From contig VGWJ01000033.1 in assembly GCA_016873635.1 (NCBI GenBank), positions 1 to 34,483 of the forward strand: a stretch of DNA of 34,483 nucleotides, given 5' to 3'. The position numbers were made by a program, and so were the translations under genes. Within the stretch, counting starts at the first letter, position 1, and each line of letters begins with the position of its first letter. The notes under the pieces are model-generated. The model saw nothing but the letters and a program-made list of their open reading frames with translations. It had not been told where the DNA came from and made no database searches. Source of the stretch: Lentisphaerota bacterium. GTDB lineage: Bacteria; Verrucomicrobiota; Kiritimatiellia; UBA8416; VGWJ01. Positions 1 through 6,549 of this stretch are shown one piece after another.

Positions 1-30
1 TTACTCTCAAACAAGTTTTCAGTTTTCCGT

Positions 31-97
31 CTGAACACTGAACACTGAACACTGAACACTGAACACTGAATACTGAATACTGAATACTGAATACTGA
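31..97. repeat. Heptamer tandem array (CTGAACA x5, CTGAATA x4)
   Basis: Five perfect copies of CTGAACA (31-65) are followed by four of CTGAATA (66-93) and a decayed copy. The array ends about 16 bases before the start codon of the ABC permease. A short stretch of the same motif (TGAACACTGAAAACTG) lies just after that gene's stop at about 2074-2089. This resembles the short heptameric tandem repeats known from some bacterial genomes. It lies where a promoter and leader would be, so it may affect expression, but no promoter hexamers stand out inside it. Confidence 0.9.
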
Positions 98-113
98 TTT
101 ACGCGGAGCGGCC

Positions 114-2072
114 ATGCCGATCATTGACACCGTGGAACGTAAGTCAGCGAAAGGGCGGTTCGCGCTCGCGCTGATCTACACCGGCTTGATCGCCGGCGGC
201 CTGAGCATGATCATCCCCTTCGGCATCATGCTGACCGGATCGGTGTCGAACGCGTTCGACTACGACCGGCGCAGTCCGCTGCCCGGTTTCCTGGTCAACC
301 GTTCCGACCGCTTGCTACGGGTGCTCTGCGGCTACTTCCCGCCCAGCCATCGTGGTTCGATCCGCCAGCTTCGCAGCGCGTTTCCCTCGCTGCCCGCCGA
401 TTGGCAGAACTGGAGCCAGATCGGGGATACCCGCCGCGAGAGCGCCGCCTGGGCCGCCGTTGAACTCGACACGCTCAACAACCCGGCCACCCTGGCGCAC
501 TACCGAACGCTGGCCCGCGACTACGGCGACTATGTCAAGGCCTGTGACCTTCGCGAGACGGTGCTGGCCTATGATCCGCGGTATGTGGGTGCCTTCCTGC
601 GCCGCCAATACGGAACGCTCGACGCGCTCAACCGGGCGTGGGAAATCTCCATCGATACCTTCGCGAAAGTTGACGCCGGCGAGTGGAGCGGGGAGCCCAT
701 TGACCAGCGCGCCTATGTCCCCCTTGCGGACGTCCGGTACCGCGATCTTCTGGATTTCCGGCGGGAATACCGCGACGGACGCCATACGCCCTTCCTCCGG
801 CATCCCGACGCCACCGCCGGCTTCCTCCGGCCGGCCGGGCTTGCCCATGTGTGGGAGGAATTCGCCGGCAAGGAGCTGGGGGTGTCTGACTATCGCCGGC
901 TTCATGCGCTGCCGTTTCCCGTGCCCGCCAACGCCCCGGAAGATGTGCGGCGCGTCTGGAAGAAGTTCCTTCGCGAACGCTTCCCGTTGCGGCACATCGC
1001 CTTCACGGTTACGCCGGAACAGCGCGCCGCCTTTGCCCGCTTCCTGGAGGAGCGCTTCCGCAATGTCGGCTATATGAACCGCCTGATGCGCGAGGGGAGC
1101 CCGGCGTGGCGCGACCAGGAATCCTGGGCGGCCGTTGAATTGACCGGCGCGGTGCCCCCGGCGCCGCTGGCCGGAGTCTGGATGGATTTTGTCACGGCCC
1201 ATGTTCCGGATTCCGAGTGGCGGCTGCGCGACACGCTGCCGGAAATCGGCTTCCAGGAATTGGCGCTGACCAGGCACAAGACGCTGGCCGGGGTCAACCA
1301 GGCCTATGGACTCGCGCTGAGTGCCATCGAGGAGTTGAGGCTGCCCTTCCGTGAGGCCGCACTCGTCACGTTTCATCATCACGAATGGGCGTTGGTGTGG
1401 GATCAGGTCAGCGGCGGATACCGGGCTGTCTTCGACTACCTGTTCCTCCGGGGCCGGGCGGTGATGAACACGGCGATCCTGGTGATCCTGTCGATCCTGA
1501 TCAACCTGACCGTCAATCCGCTGGCCGGGTATGCGCTCAGCCGCTTCCGTCTGCGGCAAACCGAGAAGATTATCGTCTTCTGCCTGGCGACCAGCGCCTT
1601 CCCGGCCGCCGTGGCGGCCATCCCCGGGTTCCTGCTGCTGCGCGATCTGGGCCTCCTGAACACCTTCGCCGCGCTGGTGCTGCCCGGCGCGGCCAGCGGC
1701 ATGTCCATCTTCATGCTCAAAGGCTTTTTCGATTCGCTGCCGCAGGAGCTGTTCGAGGCCGCAACGATCGACGGCGCGTCCGAGCCGCGCATCTTCCTCC
1801 ATGTCGCGCTGCCGCTGGTCAAGCCCATCCTGGCGGTGAGCGTGCTGGGTTCGTTCATTGCCGCCTACAACGGCTGGGAATGGGCCATCGTGGTTTGCCA
1901 GGACCCGAAGATCTGGACTATCGCCGTCTGGACGTACCAGTTCTCGCAAACCGCCGCCGCGCCCTACACGGTCATGGCGGCGTTTGTCGTGAATTCGATC
2001 CCCGTCCTGTTGGTGTTTCTGTTCTGCCAGAAGGTGATCCTGAAGGGGATTGTGTTGCCGACGATGAAATGA
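114..2072 (+). CDS. Carbohydrate ABC transporter permease (MalG-type) with a ~400-residue insert in the first periplasmic loop
   Basis: This is an inner-membrane permease subunit for sugar import, 652 aa where MalG-type permeases usually have 270-300. One transmembrane helix (about residues 15-42) is followed by a long soluble segment (about 45-440), then the remaining helices from about 448. The EAA loop that contacts the ATPase is clear at about 548-571 (EAATIDGASEP...LPLVKP). The insert repeats a helical pattern of the type W/FxxFLxxRYxxLxxLN at about residues 157, 246, 281, 307, 355 and 380. The copy at 157 (YGTLDALNRAW) resembles a segment common in GH42-like beta-galactosidases. I infer a periplasmic sugar-contact or docking domain. 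The start at 114 has a weak GGAG at 105-108. Partner permease, binding protein and ATPase are not in the window, so this is probably the last gene of an operon entering from the left. Confidence 0.9.
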   Translation: MPIIDTVERKSAKGRFALALIYTGLIAGGLSMIIPFGIMLTGSVSNAFDYDRRSPLPGFLVNRSDRLLRVLCGYFPPSHRGSIRQLRSAFPSLPADWQNWSQIGDTRRESAAWAAVELDTLNNPATLAHYRTLARDYGDYVKACDLRETVLAYDPRYVGAFLRRQYGTLDALNRAWEISIDTFAKVDAGEWSGEPIDQRAYVPLADVRYRDLLDFRREYRDGRHTPFLRHPDATAGFLRPAGLAHVWEEFAGKELGVSDYRRLHALPFPVPANAPEDVRRVWKKFLRERFPLRHIAFTVTPEQRAAFARFLEERFRNVGYMNRLMREGSPAWRDQESWAAVELTGAVPPAPLAGVWMDFVTAHVPDSEWRLRDTLPEIGFQELALTRHKTLAGVNQAYGLALSAIEELRLPFREAALVTFHHHEWALVWDQVSGGYRAVFDYLFLRGRAVMNTAILVILSILINLTVNPLAGYALSRFRLRQTEKIIVFCLATSAFPAAVAAIPGFLLLRDLGLLNTFAALVLPGAASGMSIFMLKGFFDSLPQELFEAATIDGASEPRIFLHVALPLVKPILAVSVLGSFIAAYNGWEWAIVVCQDPKIWTIAVWTYQFSQTAAAPYTVMAAFVVNSIPVLLVFLFCQKVILKGIVLPTMK

Positions 2073-2226
2073 TTGAACACTGAAAACTGCAAGAGGTCCC
2101 ATGGCCAACGTCTTTATCGGCAAAGCTCACTTTTTCGACCCCCAGACGGAATGCAGAATCGAAACGGCATCCGCGCTCTGAAAGGAGAGGCGCTTGCAGA
2201 ATCCCTGCAAGCGCCGGTTTCAGGTT

Positions 2227-2417
2227 TCAGTCGTGCCGCCGGCGCAAAGTCGCCAGATGGAACAAGCCATGAGAAACGAGTTTCAATCTTTGTCGCGAGC
2301 TTTGTCAACGTATCCATTTGCCCAGCAGTGTCTTTCGACAAAGCTCGCGACAAAGCTCGCGACAAAGTTTCGCAGATCAGTCGTGCCGCTGGCCGGATGG
2401 AAGGGAGCATGAGAAAC
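2227..2417. repeat. Imperfect direct repeat pair of about 40-50 bp
   Basis: The block at 2227-2277 (starting TCAGTCGTGCCG, then AGATGGAA and CATGAGAAAC) recurs at 2377-2417 with a roughly 10-base internal deletion. The two copies bracket the palindromic region at 2289-2370. No gene was recognised in 2073-2500, so this stretch is noncoding and repeat-built. Confidence 0.65.
2289..2370. repeat. 12-bp tandem units and a perfect 18-bp inverted repeat (large hairpin)
   Basis: GACAAAGCTCGC occurs twice in tandem (2337-2348, 2349-2360) and then partially (2361-2367). The 18-mer TTTGTCGCGAGCTTTGTC at 2289-2306 is the exact reverse complement of 2337-2354, with a 30-base spacer. A strong stem-loop is therefore possible in DNA or RNA. 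Its role is unknown. Confidence 0.8.
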
Positions 2418-2500
2418 ATGCAACACGCAACACACAACATTCAAGTTTGAACACGCTCCGGCGTCACTTGCATGTTGCATGTTGGGTGTTGCATGTTCAT
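2416..2500. repeat. Two facing arrays of a CAACAC/CAACAT-type heptamer
   Basis: The segment at about 2416-2456 is built from seven-base units of the type ACATGCA/ACACGCA/ACACACA/ACATTCA. Its complement-type units (GCATGTT, GGGTGTT, GCATGTT) occupy about 2470-2497. The two arrays face each other across about 15 bases, forming an imperfect inverted repeat. The seven-base period is the same as at 31-97, but the unit is different. Confidence 0.6.
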
Positions 2501-2502
2501 GG

Positions 2503-2610
2503 TTTTCCGAAGGGCGGTTCTTCAACGGCGCGCTGGACGATTTCAGGATATATGCCCGCGCCCTGAGCAGTGAGGAGGTCGCGGAGGTAAAGGCGGTTCC
2601 GGCATTGTGA
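2503..2610 (+). pseudogene. C-terminal relic of a LamG/concanavalin A-like lectin domain
   Basis: One frame reads GRFFNGALDDFRIYARAL, then SSEEVAEV and a TGA at 2608-2610. FxGxLDDFRIYxRALSxxEV is the characteristic last strand and C-terminal end of LamG-type domains in secreted proteins of environmental bacteria. No start codon or upstream part of the domain remains: the frame runs back into the heptamer array. The gene was probably truncated by the rearrangement that left the repeats. Confidence 0.75.
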
Positions 2611-2815
2611 TCGTGCGCTTCGTGAGGACGGGGAAGTGACGGGGAGTTTCTTTTATTTCGTGTTGCCATACATAACGTTTATGTTACCCGCCAGCCAGTC
2701 GTCAGCGTTGCGCTGGCTACTGGCTGGCGGGGTCCGTTTTCGGTGCCGAATAGGATGGCCGGATGGTCGGGCGGAATGGAATCAGCCTGCCCGGTGTTTC
2801 TTGGAGGATCGCCAG

Positions 2816-2938
2816 ATGCGTACGGATCTGATCTCCGGCGAAGAGCATGCGCTGACAACCGAGACCGGCGGTTCCTGCGAACTCCGCATTCCGTGTCCGC
2901 ACTGGCGCTTCGCAGTGCTTGTGGAGAATGGGGCGTGA
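2816..2938 (+). pseudogene. Small ORF, possible C-terminal relic of a secreted hydrolase
   Basis: A 40-residue frame begins at an ATG (2816) eight bases after a GGAGG (2803-2807) and reads MRTDLISGEEHAL, then ending HWRFAVLVENGA. The alternating polar/hydrophobic end looks like the last strands of a beta-sandwich such as those closing glycoside hydrolases. No family was recognised. It may be a gene tail whose in-frame ATG is fortuitous. The rest of 2611-3024 shows nothing I can support. Confidence 0.25.
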
Positions 2939-3024
2939 GTTCGGATAGGCCGTGCGCGGAGCGCCCGGCCCACCGCGTGTAACGGGGCAATCGGGAACAG
3001 AAGACGGTATTAGGAGGCACAGAA

Positions 3025-3615
3025 ATGAAGCAGGCAATCAAGAGGATAATCATTATGGCGACAATCGGGGCGAGCGCATTTGCTCATGCCGGCGAGGGTG
3101 CGCGTACAGACTGGTTCAAGGACGCGGGCTACGGCTTGTTCTGCTGTTGGAGCAGTCAGAGCGTGAATGCCGACGGCAGTAAGAAGGATTACTACACCGC
3201 CGTCAAGGAGTTCGATGTCGCTGCTTTTGCCGGCCAAGTCGAAGAGGCGGGCGCCGACCTCCTGGTCTGGTTTGAGCCGGAGCGCGTGTTTGCGGGTTCC
3301 AAGCTCGATCAGGAGCATCCGGAACGGCTGCTGAAGAACGGGACGGACTCCAGTCGCCTGCTGAACCTGGGCGAGCCGAAATGCCGGAAATGGATCACCG
3401 ACCACGTCTGCCGGCAGATCCGGGAAAACGGGATCAAGATCTACCGCCAGGATTTCAACTTCGCCCCACTGGCGTTCTGGCGCAATGGCGAGGCGGCGGA
3501 CCGCCAGGGGATTACCGAGAACCTCTACGTGCAGGGGTATCTTCAGTACTGGAAGGACCTGCTCGCGCGCAATCCGGGGTTGTGGATTGATTCCTGCGCT
3601 TCCGGTAGAAGGTGA
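3025..3615 (+). pseudogene. Chimeric glycoside hydrolase fragment: GH29-like N-terminus fused in frame to a GH36 core, C-terminus lost
   Basis: The start is good: AGGAGG at 3011-3016 and a signal peptide (KR, hydrophobic core, ASAFAHA). Residues about 27-70 (WFKDAGYGLFCCW, FDVAAFAGQVEEAGAD) match the beginning of GH29-like (alpha-L-fucosidase-related) proteins. From about residue 72 the sequence turns into the GH36 alpha-galactosidase core: VWFEPERV, EEHPE-type segment, LLNLGEP, YRQDFN (family nucleophile Asp), RQGITENLYVQGYL and DSCASG (region of the acid/base Asp). It stops at 196 aa, right where GGRRND would follow. The joint falls at GAD/LLVWFEP. I see two partial (beta/alpha)8 barrels and no complete one, so the product is very unlikely to be active. 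The best explanation is a deletion between two neighbouring hydrolase genes. Confidence 0.8.
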
Positions 3616-3631
3616 AGCGAAGTCCTCGATG

Positions 3632-3660
3632 TTGACATACGGGCATCCATGCTGTACTTT
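3632..3660 (+). promoter_or_regulatory. Sigma70-type promoter of the vapBC-like pair
   Basis: TTGACA at 3632-3637, a 17-base spacer and TACTTT at 3655-3660, about 40 bases before the antitoxin start. It lies just downstream of the broken hydrolase and is followed at once by a perfect palindrome. Confidence 0.65.
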
Positions 3661-3667
3661 CCTTAAT

Positions 3668-3686
3668 GACCTGGTCAGACCAGGTC
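3668..3686 (+). promoter_or_regulatory. Palindromic operator, likely for toxin-antitoxin autoregulation
   Basis: GACCTGGTCAGACCAGGTC is a perfect inverted repeat with 9-base arms and a one-base centre. It starts eight bases after the -10 element, so a bound protein would cover the transcription start. Antitoxins of this class usually repress their own operon. The core TGGTCAGACCA also resembles operators of FadR-type GntR regulators, an alternative reading. Confidence 0.65.
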
Positions 3687-3701
3687 CGATTGGAGGCGAA
3701 T

Positions 3702-3941
3702 ATGGTTGTTACCACTGTGACTGAAGCGAAGGCGCATCTCTCGATGCTGCTCGATCGGGTCAGCCGGGGCGAGGAAATTGTTCTGGCTCGAGCCGGCAAG
3801 CCTATCGCTATTCTGGAACCCTATCATGCTGATCAGCAGCGACGGCATCCCGGCCTCATGCGCGGCAAGATCCGTATGGCCGCCGATTTTGACGAACTAC
3901 CTCCCGACATGGCGGCTGCGCTTGGCATGGTGAATCCGTGA
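3702..3941 (+). CDS. Type II antitoxin, Phd/YefM family (partner of VapC)
   Basis: The 79-aa protein begins MVVTTVTEAKAHLSMLLDRVSRGEEIVLARAGKP, the Phd/YefM N-terminal DNA-binding fold (TEAKAxLSxLLdxVxxGEEivItrxGkP). The C-terminal third (MRGKIRMAADFDELP) is the usual toxin-wrapping tail. I chose ATG 3702 because GGAGG lies at 3692-3696; an upstream in-frame ATG at 3666 falls inside the promoter/operator region. The stop overlaps the toxin's GTG start by four bases, giving translational coupling. Expected role: neutralise the PIN toxin and, with it, repress the operon through the palindrome at 3668-3686. Confidence 0.9.
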   Translation: MVVTTVTEAKAHLSMLLDRVSRGEEIVLARAGKPIAILEPYHADQQRRHPGLMRGKIRMAADFDELPPDMAAALGMVNP

Positions 3942-4315
3942 AACTGCTGCTCGACACCAATGTCCTGTTGTGGTGGCTGGATGACGCGCCGCGCCTCGGA
4001 GCGGAGGCGCGTGACGCCATTGCCGCGCCGCGAAGTATCGTGTACGTGAGTGCTGTCACAGCTTGGGAGATCACGATCAAGCGGAGTCTCGGCAAACTGG
4101 AGATACCGGAGAACTGGTCCGAGCTTGTGCTTGGGGAGCCCTTTCGCAGGTTGTCCGTAACATGGGAACATGCGCTGGATGTCGGTTCACTTCCGGACCT
4201 GCACCGCGATCCCTTCGATCGGCTGCTGGTGGCCCAAGCTCGCGTTGAGGGGCTGGTCCTGGTCACCGGTGATGACATTGTCACGCGCTACGCCGTGAAG
4301 ACCCTGCAGGCATGA
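3938..4315 (+). CDS. PIN-domain ribonuclease toxin, VapC family
   Basis: A 125-aa PIN-domain protein of normal length. The acidic residues expected to bind Mg2+/Mn2+ are visible: Asp in LLLDTNVLLWW, Glu in TAWEITIK, Asp in HRDPFDRLLVAQA and Asp in LVTGDD. VapC toxins cleave specific RNAs (tRNA or rRNA) when the antitoxin is degraded. The start is GTG within a four-base GTGA overlap with the antitoxin stop. It appears intact, unlike most neighbours. Confidence 0.93.
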   Translation: MKLLLDTNVLLWWLDDAPRLGAEARDAIAAPRSIVYVSAVTAWEITIKRSLGKLEIPENWSELVLGEPFRRLSVTWEHALDVGSLPDLHRDPFDRLLVAQARVEGLVLVTGDDIVTRYAVKTLQA

Positions 4316-4451
4316 TTGCCGGCTGACAGGACTGTGAACATGGGGTGAGCGGCGTGTACGAGCACGCGGAGAGCGCGTTGCCGTTCTGCTTGCCCCTCAG
4401 CTATTCGCATTTTGGCCGCTTTCACAAGACGGACGACACGGAGGTCGTCCC

Positions 4452-4676
4452 TATCCGTACGTAGCAGACATCCACGACTATCGCGCCGACAAGGCCACAC
4501 TGCCACCCCTGGAACTGACGGCCGCCGGCAAGGCCACTGCAGGTGGCTACGTCCTGGAGGTACTGCTGCCGTGGAGCAATCTGGGAATCACGCCGGAGAT
4601 GGGGCGCGAGATTGCCGTGCAAGTGTGGATGACCGATTCGGATTGCGGCGGTGCGGATGCCGGGCGATATCGGCAG
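4452..4676 (+). pseudogene. Relic of a CBM9-like sugar-binding domain
   Basis: One frame without a start codon reads DIHDYRADKATLP, then GGYVLEVLLPWSNLGITPEMGRE and IAVQVWMTDSDCGG. This matches the second half of a CBM9-like domain and lines up with the corresponding part of the nearly intact copy at 5821-6549 (VEILLPWASLDITPTEGRE). Nothing of the first half remains: 4316-4451 is not recognisable. It passes by a frame change into the next open segment, so two paralogous CBM9 units lie about 1.7 kb apart. Confidence 0.7.
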
Positions 4677-5079
4677 GCTTCGCCTCAAGGCGCTGCTGGA
4701 CGTGAGCCCCGTCTTCTCGCCCGCGGTTTTCGACACAGAGGCTTTTCCTCCTTGCCGGCTGGAAGACCCGGGCTTTGTCGAGGATCTGATTGGTCCCTAC
4801 TCGATCCGGGTGACGTGGTACGACAAGAACTATGAGCGGGTCCAGTACGCCAAGACCGTGGGGCGGTACGGCGCCGTGGTCGAGATTGTCCCCGAAGACG
4901 GCCGGGCGGTCCGTCGTTTCCGCACGGTCTACCGCGTGCCGCCAGGCTTCCAATGGGGGAGCCATGCGAAGGCCGTGCGGTTCCCGTTGCCCGAGGAACT
5001 GGGAATCCAAGCGGAGGTCGCTGCCGACTGCGCGCAGGCGGTCGGCGCACACGATGCAGGCAGTCTTCCACCGAAGTAG
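4651..5079 (+). pseudogene. Unrecognised domain that followed the CBM9 unit (gene remnant)
   Basis: An open frame from about 4651 reads GRLRLKALLDVSPVF, VFDTEAFPPCRLEDP, GPYSIRVTWYDKNYE and GRYGAVVEIVPEDGR, and ends near 5079. The composition looks like real protein (beta-strand patterning, GRYGAVVE) but I do not recognise the family. The first residues (GRLRLK) resemble the end of the CBM9 domain at 5821 (HRLRLSREA), so the two may have been one CBM9-plus-domain protein broken by a frameshift near 4670. No ribosome-binding site fits the first ATG. Confidence 0.45.
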
Positions 5080-5108
5080 ACCGAGGGCACCGGCGTCAGG
5101 AAAACGAG

Positions 5109-5136
5109 TTGACGCCATCACGTCTGGCGGTAATAC
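5109..5136 (+). promoter_or_regulatory. Sigma70-type promoter of the mazEF-like pair, start site at the start codon
   Basis: TTGACG at 5109-5114 and TAATAC at 5131-5136 with a 16-base spacer (AATACT, shifted by one, gives 17). Transcription would begin about seven bases after the -10, at or next to the antitoxin ATG at 5144. The mRNA would then be leaderless or nearly so, and the G run at 5138-5142 would not serve as a Shine-Dalgarno. Confidence 0.5.
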
Positions 5137-5143
5137 TGGGGGT

Positions 5144-5380
5144 ATGAAAGTTGCAGTGTCCATTCCAGATGACGTATTCGAGCAGGGAGAGCGTCTTGCT
5201 CGCCGCCTGCACACATCGCGCAGTCAGTTGTACGCGCGAGCCCTGGCCGACTTCGTCGTTCAGCACGAGGACGACAAAATCACGGCCGCCATGAACAGAG
5301 TTCTGGAGGATGCGGGGACAGAACCTGACGAATTCACCCGGAGGGCCGCACGGCAGACGTTGCGGCGTGTCGAATGGTAG
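5144..5380 (+). CDS. Ribbon-helix-helix antitoxin paired with MazF
   Basis: 78 aa. The N-terminus MKVAVSIPDDVFEQGERLARRL, followed by SRSQLYARALADFV, is a ribbon-helix-helix DNA-binding unit (beta strand then two helices) of the kind that represses its own operon. The acidic C-terminus (EDAGTEPDEF) should bind the toxin. Start chosen at ATG 5144 from homology of the beta strand; the frame is open further upstream but that part overlaps the decayed gene. The toxin start lies inside its last codons (seven-base overlap). Confidence 0.85.
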   Translation: MKVAVSIPDDVFEQGERLARRLHTSRSQLYARALADFVVQHEDDKITAAMNRVLEDAGTEPDEFTRRAARQTLRRVEW

Positions 5381-5718
5381 TCGGTCAAGGCGACGTGTGC
5401 TGGGCTGAACTGGACGAGCCCACAGGCTCAGGCCCCGGTTTCAGGCGTCCGGTCTTGGTGGTTCAGTGTGATGCCATCAACCGAAGCCGAATCGGGACGG
5501 TCGTCTGCGTCCCCCTCACAAGCAACATCAAATGGGCCTCAGCTCCCGGCAATGTGCTGCTGAAGTCGTCGGCAACCGGTCTCCCGAAGGACTCCGTTGC
5601 GAATGTGTCCTTGATCGTTGCCTTGGATCGGAGCCAACTCACAGAGCGAGTCGGGAAGCTGGATCCTCGGCATGTGACGGCCGTCCTCAACGGGATTGAC
5701 GCCATTCTCGGTCGATGA
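5374..5718 (+). CDS. MazF/PemK-type endoribonuclease toxin
   Basis: 114 aa, the usual length. The family signature is present: GQGDVCWAELDEP...GSGPGFRRPVLVVQ, then VVCVPLTSN, followed by GLPKDSVANVSLIVALDRSQL and the end in HVTAVLNGIDAIL. MazF enzymes cut mRNA or tRNA at short sequence motifs; Arg in FRRPVLVVQ and Thr/Ser in VPLTSN are the positions usually needed. It overlaps the antitoxin and appears intact. Confidence 0.93.
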   Translation: MVVGQGDVCWAELDEPTGSGPGFRRPVLVVQCDAINRSRIGTVVCVPLTSNIKWASAPGNVLLKSSATGLPKDSVANVSLIVALDRSQLTERVGKLDPRHVTAVLNGIDAILGR

Positions 5719-5820
5719 GGGCGCCGAACATCGGCCTGGAGCGCTACGCCGGTTCCGCTGCGCTCCACCGGCGAGGCTCAGGCGCCCGCTCGGCATGTAT
5801 AAGGAAAGGATGATGTCAAC

Positions 5821-6549
5821 ATGAGTAGACTGAGTAGCGTGTTTGCCGGTGCAGTTGCCACGATCCTGTTTACCATGAACGCGATGGGCGCTGAGGAGAG
5901 CCCGGTGTTTGCCATCCCACGGATGAATGGCGTCGTCATCGACGGGAAGGCCGACGACTGGGGCGAGCAAGGATTTCGAATCGAGCTGCTCATACCGGTC
6001 GGCGGGGAGTTGAAGCCCGCCCACGACCACAACGTGCGCGCGCGCCTGGCCTGGGATGTCCGAGGTTTGCTTCTGCTCGTGTCCATGGCGGACGACGTCT
6101 GGCTCGAGCATGCCGAGAAAGACAGTCTCTTCAGGCACGATGCCATCGAGCTGTTTCTGGCCCCGCAGCCCGGGGCAGCAGACATGTGCCAGTGGGTGAT
6201 TGCCCCGGGGATGGACCCGAAGCACCCCGAACTCCGATGGCACCTGTACGATTATCGCAAGACCGGCAACCTGCGGCGCATACCGGCTGAGATCGAGGCG
6301 GCACGCGCTGCTACCGACGAAGGATGCCGCGTGGAAATCCTGCTGCCGTGGGCGTCATTGGATATCACACCGACGGAGGGACGGGAGATCGGGTTTCAGA
6401 TGTTCGTGGACGATGCGGACAGCGCCCGCGAGCAGCAGACCTATCTTGTGGCATGGTATCAGGCCCTTGGCACCTTCATGCACTCCGACCGGATGCACCG
6501 GCTCCGGCTTTCACGGGAGGCCGGTCCGCCGGTGGCCTTCGCGGTATGA
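5821..6549 (+). CDS. Secreted CBM9-like carbohydrate-binding protein, cut from its downstream half by an in-frame TGA
   Basis: A signal peptide (MSRLSSVFAGAVATILF, cleavage near AMGAEE) is followed by one CBM9-like domain: MNGVVIDGKADDWGEQG, then ARLAWDVRGLLLLVSMAD, DAIELFLAP and VEILLPWASLDITP, ending HRLRLSREAGPP. Such domains bind sugars or polysaccharide ends, often in large secreted proteins of PVC bacteria. AAGGAAAGGA at 5801-5810 is a plausible ribosome-binding region. The reading frame runs on after the single TGA (6547-6549) into the next 277 codons, so the original protein was probably one chain of about 520 aa. A CBM9-only secreted product is still possible. Confidence 0.75.
   Translation: MSRLSSVFAGAVATILFTMNAMGAEESPVFAIPRMNGVVIDGKADDWGEQGFRIELLIPVGGELKPAHDHNVRARLAWDVRGLLLLVSMADDVWLEHAEKDSLFRHDAIELFLAPQPGAADMCQWVIAPGMDPKHPELRWHLYDYRKTGNLRRIPAEIEAARAATDEGCRVEILLPWASLDITPTEGREIGFQMFVDDADSAREQQTYLVAWYQALGTFMHSDRMHRLRLSREAGPPVAFAV

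Noticed and set aside
31..97. CRISPR array
   Set aside because: The units are seven bases long with no spacers, and no cas gene is present. The other tandem repeats (8113-8201, 34343-34398) also lack spacers.
315..2123. Long minus-strand open frame opposite the ABC permease (and similar long antisense frames at 9829-12612, 13435-15354, 18814-21021, 20774-23203)
   Set aside because: These are open only because GC-rich codons rarely give stops on the opposite strand. Their translations are Arg/Gly/His/Val-rich without family motifs, while the sense frames are clear known proteins.
5719..5820. Separate gene or RNA between mazF and the CBM9 gene
   Set aside because: Only about 100 bases; no start signal apart from that of the CBM9 gene, and no structure beyond a weak GC stem.
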